Source: Fluviispira vulneris (GTDB lineage: Bacteria > Bdellovibrionota_B > Oligoflexia > Silvanigrellales > Silvanigrellaceae). Taken from it: 64,000 nucleotides of DNA. The stretch covers positions 62,001 through 126,000 of the forward strand of contig NZ_JACRSE010000003.1 of NCBI RefSeq assembly GCF_014281055.1. The letters are read 5' to 3'. A program made the position numbers and the translations under genes. The notes beneath the pieces are model-generated. The model made no database searches. It saw only the letters and a program-made list of their open reading frames with translations, and was not told where the DNA came from. Of this stretch, positions 46,201 to 54,559 are shown one piece after another (the first letter of the stretch is position 1; each line of letters begins with the position of its first letter).

Positions 46201-46320
46201 GGCACCGTGAGGAAATTCACGCTGAAGTTTAGAAATAAATTCAGGTGATTGTTCTAAATCCTCAATGCTGCGCCAATGTGTTTGTTTTTTTTGTTCATCA
46301 TTGGAATTGAACTGTGTCAT
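43204..46320 (-). CDS. actB: Alternative complex III iron-sulfur subunit ActB
   Basis: Read from the ATG at 46320 (1038 residues); a TTG at 46365 would add 15. A Tat-type start (RRKFLGIIGASLALAGVTSTGC) is followed by a molybdopterin-oxidoreductase-like region that lacks the cofactor in characterised ActB proteins. The C-terminal third is a four-cluster ferredoxin unit: CIGCNACSVAC, CQQCENAPCEAVCP, CVGTRYCANNCPYKVRRY, CTYC and CQNVCPTNAIVFGD. It is the periplasmic electron-transfer subunit. It ends with the family's TYLAKLRNANP. Confidence 0.94.
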   Translation of the reverse strand: MTQFNSNDEQKKQTHWRSIEDLEQSPEFISKLQREFPHGASELEMRPGVHRRKFLGIIGASLALAGVTSTGCIRRPKEHVYPENHRPEDTLPGVPKNFATSAQIGGGVLGLLVTSTDGRPTKIDGNSKHITSNPITGSKIGSSNSYAQAEILNMYDPDRGQKCLISGKVASKEDIFKELSSTLNQAHKNSGENLALIYSANSSPSFAALIEEFKLKYAKAIVIEQDTNYSKNRKLGLSQVANTSADVSYDFLNANIILAVDSDFMGNEGDSVKNAREFAEKRKVINANSTMNRLYSVESNFSITGTASDHRYTLRSGKIGEFLIALASELSVLGAHFPAEISKYFENKFDFSDGLKKWIKACAKDLFNNKGGSLVIVGDRQPAWMHSLGFAINVSLNAIGKTVNLVNDTSKVKNNSSFSNLKAAIEGNNLHNIIIIDGNPAYSLASDLKFPELLSKIKNSFYLGFSPDETASICSHYIPKTHFLESWGDTRSSDGTVGIRQPLILPLFDDCCDEYSFVNYLIHLDHKISGYNYVKQFWQRKLGNPIGFENIWRHSLSSGFISEIKKEIISSTNYSYSQFSTDYSKSIRTEEPNDKSIDIEFYLDRTVYDGCYSNNAWMQELPDPVHKLVWDNALLISPKTAKALGLKAKPKPGKSEVDLVRVTYRNRSIDVAVWEVPGVADFTGILQLGYGRKFGKVAKDCGFNANLIRSSDSWYGSGAKVEKTGKKYSLVSTQEHGSMSGTPGLVEDRPPAVRETTLKDFKANPEFVLDYELLPLEEQKNNLFKFPKDPAQRKWARQQWGMTIDLNTCIGCNACSVACQSENNISVVGKEEVFKNREMSWIRLDRYFTGNVDDPEVRTVYQPMNCQQCENAPCEAVCPVAATVHSPDGLNDMAYNRCVGTRYCANNCPYKVRRYNFFNYSKIDDERNPLYAMQKNPNVTVRFRGVMEKCTYCVQKINTARSKFKKNNDGIIPDGEVTTACQNVCPTNAIVFGDVADPSTAISKLKEQSRNYALFGELNTKPRTTYLAKLRNANPELS

Positions 46321-46384
46321 GTTGCAAACTTTCCAATCAAAATTTGTTACTTTACGAATGCTCAAAAAAGCATTCGTTTAAAAA

Positions 46385-47035
46385 TCAATAGTGACAAGCC
46401 CCACAAGCTTGTGGGCCTTGAATTAATTTACCTTTATAATCTGGATCTTTTAAAGGATCATATCCTTCTGCATGTGGATTATAAATCATATTTTTTAGTT
46501 CACTCTGCGGTCTGATATTAGGTAATGGATTTCTGTGACAATCAAGACACCACCCCATACTCAACGGAGATGCCATACGCACAGTTTGCATTTTATCCAC
46601 TCTATCATGGCACGACACACATCCCACACCAGCAGTTAAATGCGCGCTGTGATCAAAATGTGAATAACGCGGCAAAGCATGAACTCTAACCCAAGGAATT
46701 GGGGTTTTATTTTCATAACTTTCACGTAATACTTTTAGTCTTGGACTGTCTTTTTTAACTTTATTATGACAACCCATGCATGTGTCTGTTGGAGGAATAG
46801 GTGAAAAAGATGTTTTTTCGACCCCAACATGGCAATAGCTGCAATCAATACCCATTTGTCCTGCATGAAGCTGGTGACTAAATGCAATCGGTTGATCAGG
46901 CTCATAACCAACTGCCAAAAATTTTGGCGAAAAATAGTACCAAATCCCTGCAACAATCGCTATCAACAGTAACGAAACACCTATACCAGCGTATAGAGGA
47001 ATTCGGTTTGTCCATTTTGGAAATATCGGTTCCAC
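46385..47035 (-). CDS. actA: Alternative complex III pentaheme cytochrome c subunit ActA
   Basis: Read from a GTG at 47035 (216 residues). It has GGGTGG close upstream and gives the family start EPIFPKWTNRIP; frames up to a TTG at 47062 are less likely. One membrane helix is followed by five CxxCH heme sites: CSYCH, CMGCH, CVSCH, CLDCH and CGACH. It is the first gene of the operon and receives electrons from ActB for delivery to ActE or the oxidase. The 337-base leader holds a TTGACA box and a Fur-box-like palindrome. Confidence 0.94.
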   Translation of the reverse strand: MEPIFPKWTNRIPLYAGIGVSLLLIAIVAGIWYYFSPKFLAVGYEPDQPIAFSHQLHAGQMGIDCSYCHVGVEKTSFSPIPPTDTCMGCHNKVKKDSPRLKVLRESYENKTPIPWVRVHALPRYSHFDHSAHLTAGVGCVSCHDRVDKMQTVRMASPLSMGWCLDCHRNPLPNIRPQSELKNMIYNPHAEGYDPLKDPDYKGKLIQGPQACGACHY

Positions 47036-47262
47036 GGCACCACCCAAATAAAAGCAAAACAAATAATAAATAAAAAAAAATCAAAAAACGGATCGGATAC
47101 AAACTATAAAATAGTTTACTGCATATTCAAGAAAACTCGAATGTGCTGCAACCTTTAGTTGCGGAAGAGTTCTAACGGATCACGACAAGACGAGCAAGAG
47201 CTCTATCCTAGATCATCAAAAAGAATTTTTAAACTCGTATGCAATCAACAAGATAAAATATC

Positions 47263-47286
47263 CTCTTTCAAAAGATCTCTTGTCAA
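47263..47286 (-). promoter_or_regulatory. Candidate sigma-70 promoter of actA
   Basis: TTGACA at 47286-47281 (minus strand) is a perfect -35. At an 18-base spacing, GATATT is an acceptable -10. It is the best promoter-like match in the leader. Confidence 0.45.
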
Positions 47287-47316
47287 GTAAACGAACAAAA
47301 GAGTGGCGAAAATTAA

Positions 47317-47331
47317 TGAGAATGATTCTCA
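47317..47331. promoter_or_regulatory. Fur-box-like palindrome upstream of actA
   Basis: TGAGAAT-G-ATTCTCA is a perfect 7-1-7 palindrome with the layout of Fur-family operators (compare TGATAAT-N-ATTATCA). It lies about 30 bases before the TTGACA box and 40 bases after the ctaB stop. Confidence 0.6.
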
Positions 47332-47372
47332 ATTAGAACTCTTGATAAAAAAATAAATCAACTTTTTTTAAA

Positions 47373-48257
47373 TTAATTATTAAGAATGAGAGTGACAAAT
47401 CTATCAATAACTAAAGCAAAAACCAAAACCGGTAAGTAAACAAGAGACGCCAAAAAGAATTTGCGTGGCCAATTTGGCATTAGGTCTTTTTTTAATCCGA
47501 TAATACTCAAACGCAAAAACCAAATTCCTAAAGCAATCGCAATTATGAAATAAACCAGACCACCAACTTTTAAAGGAACAAGCAAAAAACTGATGAGAAT
47601 CAATGCTATAGACCAGAAAAAAGCCTGAGTTTTTGCAACCTGATCTCCACGCACAGCTGGAACAACTTTTATATTTGCTTTTGCATAATCATCTTTATGA
47701 TAAATAGCTATAGCTATGAAATGGGGCATCTGCCATGCAAATAATACTCCAAATAAAGCCAATCCAGCTAAATCTATTTGATTATTAACAGCAGTCCAAC
47801 CTAGCAACGGTGGCATTGCACCCGGAAATGCACCTATCACTAATGCCAAAGGAGTTTTAGATTTTAATGGAGTGTAAATTAAACTATAACTTGCTATTGC
47901 AGCAAAAGATAATATTGCAGTCAAAGAATTTACAAAAAAAGATAAAATAAAAATACTTAACATTCCAAGAATGGTTGCATAAATAAGTGCGTTTTTGACT
48001 TTAACCCGACCCATTGCAATTGGACGCGCTCTTGTTCTTTTCATAAGTTTATCAGAATTACGTTCATAGATCATATTGAACGTATTTGCAGATGCTACAG
48101 ATAATGCAGTACCAACAAGTGTCATAATAAATGATAATAAACTAATATTACCCGGAGCGAGAACAACACCACCAGCGGTCATTATAATACAAAAAAATGT
48201 TATCCGTGGTTTACAAAGTTCAATATAATCTTTAAAAGTAGAATTTTTTTTAGACAT
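47373..48257 (-). CDS. ctaB: Protoheme IX farnesyltransferase (heme O synthase)
   Basis: Read from the ATG at 48257 (294 residues); a TTG at 48275 is the alternative. It is a UbiA-family membrane protein with about nine helices. The heme O synthase motif is ANTFNMIYERNSDKLMKRTRARP, and the second is MPHFIAIAIYHKDDYAKANIKVVP. It adds the farnesyl tail to heme B, giving heme O, the precursor of heme A for the oxidase encoded downstream. No ctaA is seen in the window. It is separated from actA by 337 bases containing a likely promoter. Confidence 0.92.
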   Translation of the reverse strand: MSKKNSTFKDYIELCKPRITFFCIIMTAGGVVLAPGNISLLSFIMTLVGTALSVASANTFNMIYERNSDKLMKRTRARPIAMGRVKVKNALIYATILGMLSIFILSFFVNSLTAILSFAAIASYSLIYTPLKSKTPLALVIGAFPGAMPPLLGWTAVNNQIDLAGLALFGVLFAWQMPHFIAIAIYHKDDYAKANIKVVPAVRGDQVAKTQAFFWSIALILISFLLVPLKVGGLVYFIIAIALGIWFLRLSIIGLKKDLMPNWPRKFFLASLVYLPVLVFALVIDRFVTLILNN

Positions 48258-48283
48258 TTTATATTTGATTTCCAAAATTCTTT

Positions 48284-48760
48284 TTAATGATTTTGTGCAG
48301 TTTTCTTAGCAACAACTTTGCAATAATCTGCAATTGTTTGCCAAGTATCTGCACAAGCCTTTTTCTGACGCTTAAGTTTTTTGTCATGCATATAAGGAGC
48401 ACATTGTTTTGCACCAAAATTATAACCGTAAATTTCTTTTCCATATTGGGAACAATCAGCTGATTTATCACTATTTGCAAGACATACTTTAACTAATCTT
48501 GGAACAGTATCATCACAAAGTTGAGTCATTGCATCACATTTTTGAAACCAAGATAATGTTTTTTCTGCACAACCATTAAGAGAAAGTTGAGCTGAATCTT
48601 CTTGCATTTGAGAGAGTGATTGAGTGATTTCCTTTGAAGAATACTCGTAATTTCTAAAAACAACCCATCCAAGAATAATAGCAAGTACAAATAGACCAAT
48701 TACTAAGGGAACACCTAAATCTCCCTTACGTCTAAATGCACCGTTATCTTTATTTTGCAT
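48284..48760 (-). CDS. Cysteine-rich single-pass membrane protein next to ctaB
   Basis: A 158-residue protein. One membrane helix (VPLVIGLFVLAIILGWVVF, residues 17-35) leaves a C-terminal domain, probably periplasmic, with eight Cys at 64, 75, 82, 93, 103, 120, 136 and 147. The spacings include three CX10C pairs (64/75, 82/93, 136/147), reminiscent of twin CXnC helical-hairpin proteins of mitochondria, several of which help build cytochrome oxidase. There is no CxxC or CxxCH. The gene is 26 bases before ctaB, so a role in oxidase or heme maturation is a fair guess. The family is unrecognised. Confidence 0.65.
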   Translation of the reverse strand: MQNKDNGAFRRKGDLGVPLVIGLFVLAIILGWVVFRNYEYSSKEITQSLSQMQEDSAQLSLNGCAEKTLSWFQKCDAMTQLCDDTVPRLVKVCLANSDKSADCSQYGKEIYGYNFGAKQCAPYMHDKKLKRQKKACADTWQTIADYCKVVAKKTAQNH

Positions 48761-48843
48761 TACTCCACTTCCTAATTTAAATTTATAATCTTTAAAAAGA
48801 AAAATTGTATTATGCGGCTCAGCCGTTCGAAAGTAGCCTTAGC

Positions 48844-51800
48844 CTATTCATGACACAATTGCCAGAAATAACCATTCTCTTTTTTCCGTAAAATCTCTGG
48901 CGAGTCAAATTCAACGATACAACCTCTATCCATAACTAAGACTCTATCGCAATCAAAAACGGTCGTCACTCGATGAGCTATTGTAATAACTGTACATTTT
49001 GAAAAAACCTGTTGAATTATTCTTTGAATAATCCCATCTGTTTCAAAATCGAGGCTCGCAGTTGCTTCATCTAATATAAGAATTTTATTCTCGCGTAAAA
49101 TTGATCTGGCTAAACAGATCAGCTGCCTTTGACCAATACTAAAATTGCTTCCACATTCTAACACAGGAGTGTCTAAACCTAAATTTAATAACTCAGGCAG
49201 AGCTTTCTCGATTTGAGCATAAGCAACAGCTTCCCATATTTTATTATTATCAAATTCATGAAAAGGATCTAAATTCTTACGCAGAGTACCAGTAAATAAA
49301 ATCGGATCTTGTGGTATTATTGATATACTTTTTCTAAGAGCAGTTAGCGATACATCACTAATATTTTTCCCATCAATTATAATTTTACCTGACAATGGCT
49401 CTACACAACGAAACAGCGCATTTATTAAGCTACTTTTTCCTGCTCCTGTTCTTCCAACAATACCTATTTTTTCACCTTCATTAAAATGAAAATTAATGTT
49501 TCGCAAAATTGGTTTCATATTATTTTCATATTTTAAAACAATATTTACAAAAGATATTTCTCCTTTAATTGGCCAATCTTTTTCAGGAATATCACCATTA
49601 TATTTTTCTGGTAAAATCTTTGAATAGTTTGAAACTCTCTCAATTGAATTCATTCCAGATGCAAGCTCAGCATACATTCGAACTGACCAATTCAAAACTG
49701 AGTTGATCATCAATGAATAAGTAATAGCCATACCTAGCAAACCTGTATTTATATAAGAATGTATAGCTAATGAGGTAACAACAGTTAAAAATAAAATACC
49801 ACAACCGATAAATTCGACTCTTAACGCCAACCATCTATTGAGGGAAATAATAGTATAATAAGCTTTTTGATTTTTTTCAATTAAATCTATATTTTCATAG
49901 ATAAATTTTTTTTGAACTTGATATATTCGAATACTCTGTATTCCTGCAAGAGTCTCTGAAAAGTATGCATAAACTGGACTTCTTGTTACAGAATCAAGCC
50001 TTCTTGCTTCTATTGAAGATGAAAAATACATCGATTGAATACTATAGTAGATAAATAAAATTGGAATAATACCAAAAATACAATATGGACTAATAAATAT
50101 TAGAATAAGAATTGTTGAGAATATTGTAAAAATCGAAGCAAAAAACTCTTGAAAGTTCTGTGGTAAGTAAAGGTCGATATTTTCTAAATCTTTTCCAAAT
50201 CTATTCAATATTCGCCCAATAGGATTGCTATTAAAAAATTTTAATGGAGCATAGATTACACCGTCGAACAATTTATCATGAAAATTTTTAGCAGCTAAAA
50301 CCCCATTTTTCAATACAGAATAAGATCTTAAATATGAAAAAATAATTCCCAATATACCCAAAGAAAAATATGTTATCAGAAAATAATTTTCCGTTAAAAA
50401 TCTATTCGCACTCCAATAACCTAGCCAAGCATCTGCTAAAGCTGAAAAAATTTCTTTGAACAGAAACAAGAAAAACATTACATATATAAATAACCCAGGT
50501 ACAATTGCTTTAATGTATGTGGTGTAAAAGTTTTTATCGATTTTTCCAAAATTTCTATCTTCATCCATTATAATCTTCTGAAATTGAAGCTTTTCATTAT
50601 TCTGCTCATCAAATTCATGCATATTCAAATTTATATCAGAAAAGTTATTTCTTGAATTGTTATTGTTTAAATTAGAGTTTATCATCCCTCTCATCAAATA
50701 TTTATTCTTCTCTTTTGATTTTACGCTATAAAACATGTCTATTTTGTTTTCGTTCTGAGGGTTAGATGCTATTTTTTTTATTAGTCCATTTTCCATATAA
50801 ATTACTTTATCAGCAAATTTTGTATATTCATGTTTGTGTGTGACTAAGACCCTGGTTTTATGCTTAAGCTCTAACAAAATACTTCTTTCAAAAATGATAT
50901 CGCTCGTATTAGCATCAATAGAGCTAAAAATATCATCAAATAAGTAAATATCAGAATCATTATAAATTGCTCTTGCAATATTTACTCTTTGTTTTTGTCC
51001 GCCAGATAGATTAACCCCATTTTCACCAATTTCTATTGAATCACCCGCTTCAAAATTTAAAATATCATTTTCTAAAGCTGCACAATAAATACTCTTATGA
51101 TATCTATCAAAATTCTCATCATTCTTAAAAAGAATATTTTCTTTTAATGTCTTATTTATTAACCATGGCACTTGAGGTACATAAGAAATTTTACCATTGT
51201 ATTTAATCTTACCATTTATTTTTATTGCTTCGCCCAAGATTGCGTTTAAAAGGGTAGTTTTTCCACAACCAACCGAGCCTACAATTATTACAAGTTCGCC
51301 AGAAATAATATTTAAATTACAATTTTTCAGACAGAAAATTGAATCATCTGAGTTTTTAAACGAAGCATCTTTAAAAATAATATTACCTTTTGGTATTGAA
51401 TCAGTTTGAAAGTTTTCTTTCTTTTCTGCTAGAGACATAAAATTCTGAATTCTTTTTAAGGAGACAGATGCATCTATAAGATTTGTTATTACTTGTGGTA
51501 GTTGTGTCATAATAGGTTTTAATAAAGAAAATAATGCTATCGATGAAAATATAACAGATAAACTTAAGTTATTATTAAGAAGGATCGAAAAACCAAAGGT
51601 CATGATTGCAAAAATAATTGGTGTTGCAATAAATATCGTATTTAAAACCGCTGAATTTTTTGCTAACAATTTTAAAAAATTGAGCTCCTTTTCTCTCTCT
51701 CTTAAAACCTCTTTAGTGAAGAATTTTTCCCAAGTGTAATACTTTATTATTTTTATACTATTTAGAATATCACTCATATATGAAACTCTTAAATCACTTA

Positions 51801-52560
51801 TATTTAAAAGTTCTTTTTTAATATTGAATATTTTTTTTGATAACTTAAAAGACAATAGCAATAATAAAAAAAACATAAGTATGGCAGGCAAAACAGCAAA
51901 ACCAATTGCGTAAAATAATATGCTGATAATTGCTATAAGCTGAATAGGCAATACCCATAAGTGATGAAACTGTGAAGCAAAATTATAGATTCTAGCATTG
52001 TCAATTACCATTAAATTTACGATCTCTCCACTTTTTAAGCGATCGCGAGTGTCTTTAGATAAATTTAATGATTTTTCATAAATAATCCCACAAATAGATG
52101 CTTTTAATCGACATCCTAAGCGTAAAACAATATGATATGAATGCTGAACAAGCATATTTGCTAAAAAAACAATTAAACAGATTTTTATTGATAAATATAT
52201 TCCTCTTACTATATTTATGTCGTTTTCTTGAATATGTAATATAATATCTTTCAAAATAAAAGTAACATATATATTTAAAAATAAGCTTAATAAACATATA
52301 AATGATACCAGTATTACTTTTTTTAAATGTAAATCTAAGAGTGATATGAGTAATGCATTTTTCTTTGAAAAATTTTTTTTATAAGCATATTTTAAATTTA
52401 AATAACTTGCTTCTATATTGTCAAGCTTAGGAATATCAAGTAAATCATTTTCTTCTAACGGTTTTTTTTTGCCTAGACGAACAATTGGATTCACCCAAAG
52501 AAAAAGAATCCGAGAAAAAAATGTAGATGAGTCTTCATAGTTTTTTTTTGATTTTATCAT
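48844..52560 (-). CDS. Full-length ABCC (MRP-like) ABC exporter
   Basis: A 1238-residue protein with the order TMD1-NBD1-TMD2-NBD2 in one chain. It begins like eukaryotic MRPs: SRILFLWVNPIVRLGKKKPLEENDL. NBD1 (about 400-600): GSVGCGKTTLLNAILGE, LSGGQKQR, IYLFDDIFSSIDA, with Asp in place of the catalytic Glu, as in ABCC NBD1. NBD2 (about 1000-1238): GRTGAGKSSLINALFR, then SIIPQDPILFTGTLRKNLDPF and the MRP-type signature FSIGQRQL, with LILDEATASLDFE (Glu kept). Most bacterial exporters are half-size. The substrate may be an amphipathic anion or drug, by analogy only. The gene stands alone. Confidence 0.88.
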   Translation of the reverse strand: MIKSKKNYEDSSTFFSRILFLWVNPIVRLGKKKPLEENDLLDIPKLDNIEASYLNLKYAYKKNFSKKNALLISLLDLHLKKVILVSFICLLSLFLNIYVTFILKDIILHIQENDINIVRGIYLSIKICLIVFLANMLVQHSYHIVLRLGCRLKASICGIIYEKSLNLSKDTRDRLKSGEIVNLMVIDNARIYNFASQFHHLWVLPIQLIAIISILFYAIGFAVLPAILMFFLLLLLSFKLSKKIFNIKKELLNISDLRVSYMSDILNSIKIIKYYTWEKFFTKEVLREREKELNFLKLLAKNSAVLNTIFIATPIIFAIMTFGFSILLNNNLSLSVIFSSIALFSLLKPIMTQLPQVITNLIDASVSLKRIQNFMSLAEKKENFQTDSIPKGNIIFKDASFKNSDDSIFCLKNCNLNIISGELVIIVGSVGCGKTTLLNAILGEAIKINGKIKYNGKISYVPQVPWLINKTLKENILFKNDENFDRYHKSIYCAALENDILNFEAGDSIEIGENGVNLSGGQKQRVNIARAIYNDSDIYLFDDIFSSIDANTSDIIFERSILLELKHKTRVLVTHKHEYTKFADKVIYMENGLIKKIASNPQNENKIDMFYSVKSKEKNKYLMRGMINSNLNNNNSRNNFSDINLNMHEFDEQNNEKLQFQKIIMDEDRNFGKIDKNFYTTYIKAIVPGLFIYVMFFLFLFKEIFSALADAWLGYWSANRFLTENYFLITYFSLGILGIIFSYLRSYSVLKNGVLAAKNFHDKLFDGVIYAPLKFFNSNPIGRILNRFGKDLENIDLYLPQNFQEFFASIFTIFSTILILIFISPYCIFGIIPILFIYYSIQSMYFSSSIEARRLDSVTRSPVYAYFSETLAGIQSIRIYQVQKKFIYENIDLIEKNQKAYYTIISLNRWLALRVEFIGCGILFLTVVTSLAIHSYINTGLLGMAITYSLMINSVLNWSVRMYAELASGMNSIERVSNYSKILPEKYNGDIPEKDWPIKGEISFVNIVLKYENNMKPILRNINFHFNEGEKIGIVGRTGAGKSSLINALFRCVEPLSGKIIIDGKNISDVSLTALRKSISIIPQDPILFTGTLRKNLDPFHEFDNNKIWEAVAYAQIEKALPELLNLGLDTPVLECGSNFSIGQRQLICLARSILRENKILILDEATASLDFETDGIIQRIIQQVFSKCTVITIAHRVTTVFDCDRVLVMDRGCIVEFDSPEILRKKENGYFWQLCHE

Positions 52561-52633
52561 AACAGCTCTTTATCTTCCTATATGATTATTAAAATTTACC
52601 AAATAAGAAGAAAAAAGTCAGTCAGACGAACTC

Positions 52634-53293
52634 TTATTCCATTGCTAAAGTCAAAAGTTCATGAGGCGAGTTGATAGTATAATCGGGAATTATGGAACCG
52701 TAGCTTGTATTGTATCCGAACGAACACCATATTGTCTTTGCACCAAAAGCCTTCCCTGCCTGAATGTCACCTGCGCTATCTCCAACCATGTAAGCTTTGT
52801 CATTTTCAAAAGAAAAATTGTTGCGCTTAGCTGAAATTTGCAAAGGTAGGGGACTGGGTTTCATTTCGGCGCAACTGTCGCCACCCATAACATCCGTAAT
52901 ATATTGATTTATCCCTAAACTTACCAAAAGTGCTCTAGAATGCTTTTCAGGTTTATTAGTTATCACAATTATTTTTGATTTTTTAGCTAATTCTTCCAAA
53001 ACAATTTTAATATTCTCATAACAAAAACTCGATATACAAATATTTTCTAGATAATGTTTCTCATATTCTGTTTTAACTTTTTCATAAGCAATTTCATATT
53101 GAGAACAGGTTGAAAAATAATCATCAAAGCATGAAAGATATAAATCATGCATCCCCCGATTGACATGCTTTTTTATATCATCAATTTCTCTTAGATTTAA
53201 TCCTAATATTTCTCTAACAGCATTAACTGAACGAGACATATCTTCGCGAGAATCTTCAAGGGTTCCATCAAGATCAAAAAAATAATAATTCAT
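52634..53293 (-). CDS. HAD-superfamily phosphatase (phosphoglycolate phosphatase-like)
   Basis: A 219-residue protein with HAD motifs in order: motif I FFDLDGTLEDS with nucleophilic Asp (residue 6), motif II IVITNKP, the conserved Lys in MKPSPLPL and motif III MVGDSAGDIQAGKAFG. An all-helical cap lies between motifs I and II. It resembles Gph/PGP-type phosphatases, but substrate cannot be fixed. It begins four bases after the cupin gene, so the two are co-transcribed. Confidence 0.82.
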   Translation of the reverse strand: MNYYFFDLDGTLEDSREDMSRSVNAVREILGLNLREIDDIKKHVNRGMHDLYLSCFDDYFSTCSQYEIAYEKVKTEYEKHYLENICISSFCYENIKIVLEELAKKSKIIVITNKPEKHSRALLVSLGINQYITDVMGGDSCAEMKPSPLPLQISAKRNNFSFENDKAYMVGDSAGDIQAGKAFGAKTIWCSFGYNTSYGSIIPDYTINSPHELLTLAME

Positions 53294-53297
53294 AGAT

Positions 53298-53708
53298 CTA
53301 CCCTTTATTTATCTTTTGTCTTTCTAAATCTTCTATACTTCCCCGTCCATCACCAAATTCAGTGACGCTACGTTCGCCGGAACGACTCCCCTTAAAAGCC
53401 TTAAATGGTTTCGAATTATGTGAAATAGCCTCATGTGGAATCCCTGGTGGAATAATAACTATATCACCTGCTTCGATTGTGATAGGAAATTCTGCGAAGT
53501 GAAATGTGATACACCCCTCAACTGCAGCACGAATCTCTTCATAATTGTGAGCATGGCTACTCCGCTCAAACCAAGGAGGACACGTTTGCAAATCATAAGC
53601 TTTAAATCCTAAACTAATTAATTCATTTTTCATCAGTTCTTCTGTAGGATCTACTTTATGAGGCCATTTATATAATACAATTCCATTTGGTAACTTAAAT
53701 TGATACAT
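53298..53708 (-). CDS. Cupin-domain protein
   Basis: A 136-residue single-domain cupin. Motif 1 reads SSHAHNYEEIRAAVEGCITFHF with His, His and Glu metal ligands, and motif 2 is GDIVIIPPGIPHEAISH. The arrangement resembles acireductone dioxygenase, whose product step belongs to methionine salvage, but the N-terminal half differs. A HAD phosphatase directly follows, which also occurs in methionine salvage (MtnX/MtnC-like). No other mtn gene is visible, so the pathway is only a suggestion. Confidence 0.72.
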   Translation of the reverse strand: MYQFKLPNGIVLYKWPHKVDPTEELMKNELISLGFKAYDLQTCPPWFERSSHAHNYEEIRAAVEGCITFHFAEFPITIEAGDIVIIPPGIPHEAISHNSKPFKAFKGSRSGERSVTEFGDGRGSIEDLERQKINKG

Positions 53709-53765
53709 AACTTTACTCCAAATAAAATCCCATTACAGGGAAGTGTAAAATAATATCTCAAATTC

Positions 53766-54557
53766 TTAAAAAGGGTATTTCACTTTTGGCGGACTGTCTC
53801 TAAATTTTCGCACTGCAATAAAAGTTTCTAAGCTACTTTTAGTAGATAAAGTCTTTCTCAAATTGGGATCATCCCAACGCAATAAACTATTTAATATTTT
53901 TTCTTCTGACATTAAACAAGGTATTGTGGGTAAATTTTTTTCTCTTAACGAAATTATGTTTTGTATTTTAGCTTTGATATTTAAATTCTGTGGTTCAAGG
54001 CATTCAAGAATCAAATAATTTTCCAATGTATATTCATGAGAACACCAAACAAATGTATTATCAGGCACGGAGTCACGAATAAAAGAAAGTGAGGAAAACA
54101 TTTGTTCAAAAGTGCCTTCAAATATTTTCCCACAACCTCCAGAAAATATAGTGTCACCTATAAATAAATGACTCTCACCATTTTTCAAAAGAAAATGATA
54201 GCAAATGTGACCCAATGTATGTCCAGGAACATAATAAATATTTGCAATTTCATCCGCAAAATTAATTTTATCACCATGTTTTAAGAAAAAATCTTGCTTA
54301 CCAATTCTTCCAGAATCCTTTTCTCCTGCATATACTTTAACATTTTTATAAAATTCACAAAGTTTTTTATTCCCACCAATATGATCAGCATGATGGTGGG
54401 TGTTAAAAATATGAGTTAATTTTAGATTATTTGTTTCTAAGAATTGGATTACTGGTTTTGCTTCTGCTGGATCTATAACGGCTGCTTCTGATTTTAATTC
54501 ATCAATTAATATAAAAATATAATTGTCATTTAAAACAGGAAGCAGTTCGATTTTCAT
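53766..54557 (-). CDS. gloB: Hydroxyacylglutathione hydrolase (glyoxalase II)
   Basis: A 263-residue metallo-beta-lactamase-fold hydrolase. The binuclear metal motif is FNTHHHADHIGG near residue 53, and further ligands fit YVPGHTLGHICYH and IGDTIFSGGCGKIFEG. The C-terminal half has the glyoxalase II domain (SEEKILNSLLRWDDPNLRKTL), with the HEYTLENY block. It cleaves S-lactoylglutathione in methylglyoxal detoxification. It starts two bases after the Tex gene ends. Confidence 0.92.
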   Translation of the reverse strand: MKIELLPVLNDNYIFILIDELKSEAAVIDPAEAKPVIQFLETNNLKLTHIFNTHHHADHIGGNKKLCEFYKNVKVYAGEKDSGRIGKQDFFLKHGDKINFADEIANIYYVPGHTLGHICYHFLLKNGESHLFIGDTIFSGGCGKIFEGTFEQMFSSLSFIRDSVPDNTFVWCSHEYTLENYLILECLEPQNLNIKAKIQNIISLREKNLPTIPCLMSEEKILNSLLRWDDPNLRKTLSTKSSLETFIAVRKFRDSPPKVKYPF

Positions 54558-54559
54558 AG

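Larger units (their letters stand above)
47036..47372 (-). other. Leader of the act-cox operon
   Basis: The 337 bases between ctaB and actA hold no gene. On the minus strand they contain a Fur-like palindrome (47317-47331), then, 30 bases on, a perfect TTGACA (47286-47281) followed by GATATT at 18 bases. A small GCAAC-CTTTA-GTTGC hairpin lies near 47150-47164. A long leader of about 220 bases before actA follows. Confidence 0.6.

Noticed and set aside
43204-46320. Possibility that actB is really a molybdenum oxidoreductase such as a PSR/DMSO-type enzyme
   Set aside because: The neighbours actA, D, E, F and the ActB-type C-terminus settle it as alternative complex III.
47150-47164. GCAAC-CTTTA-GTTGC hairpin in the actA leader as a riboswitch
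   Set aside because: Too short and isolated to support any known riboswitch class.
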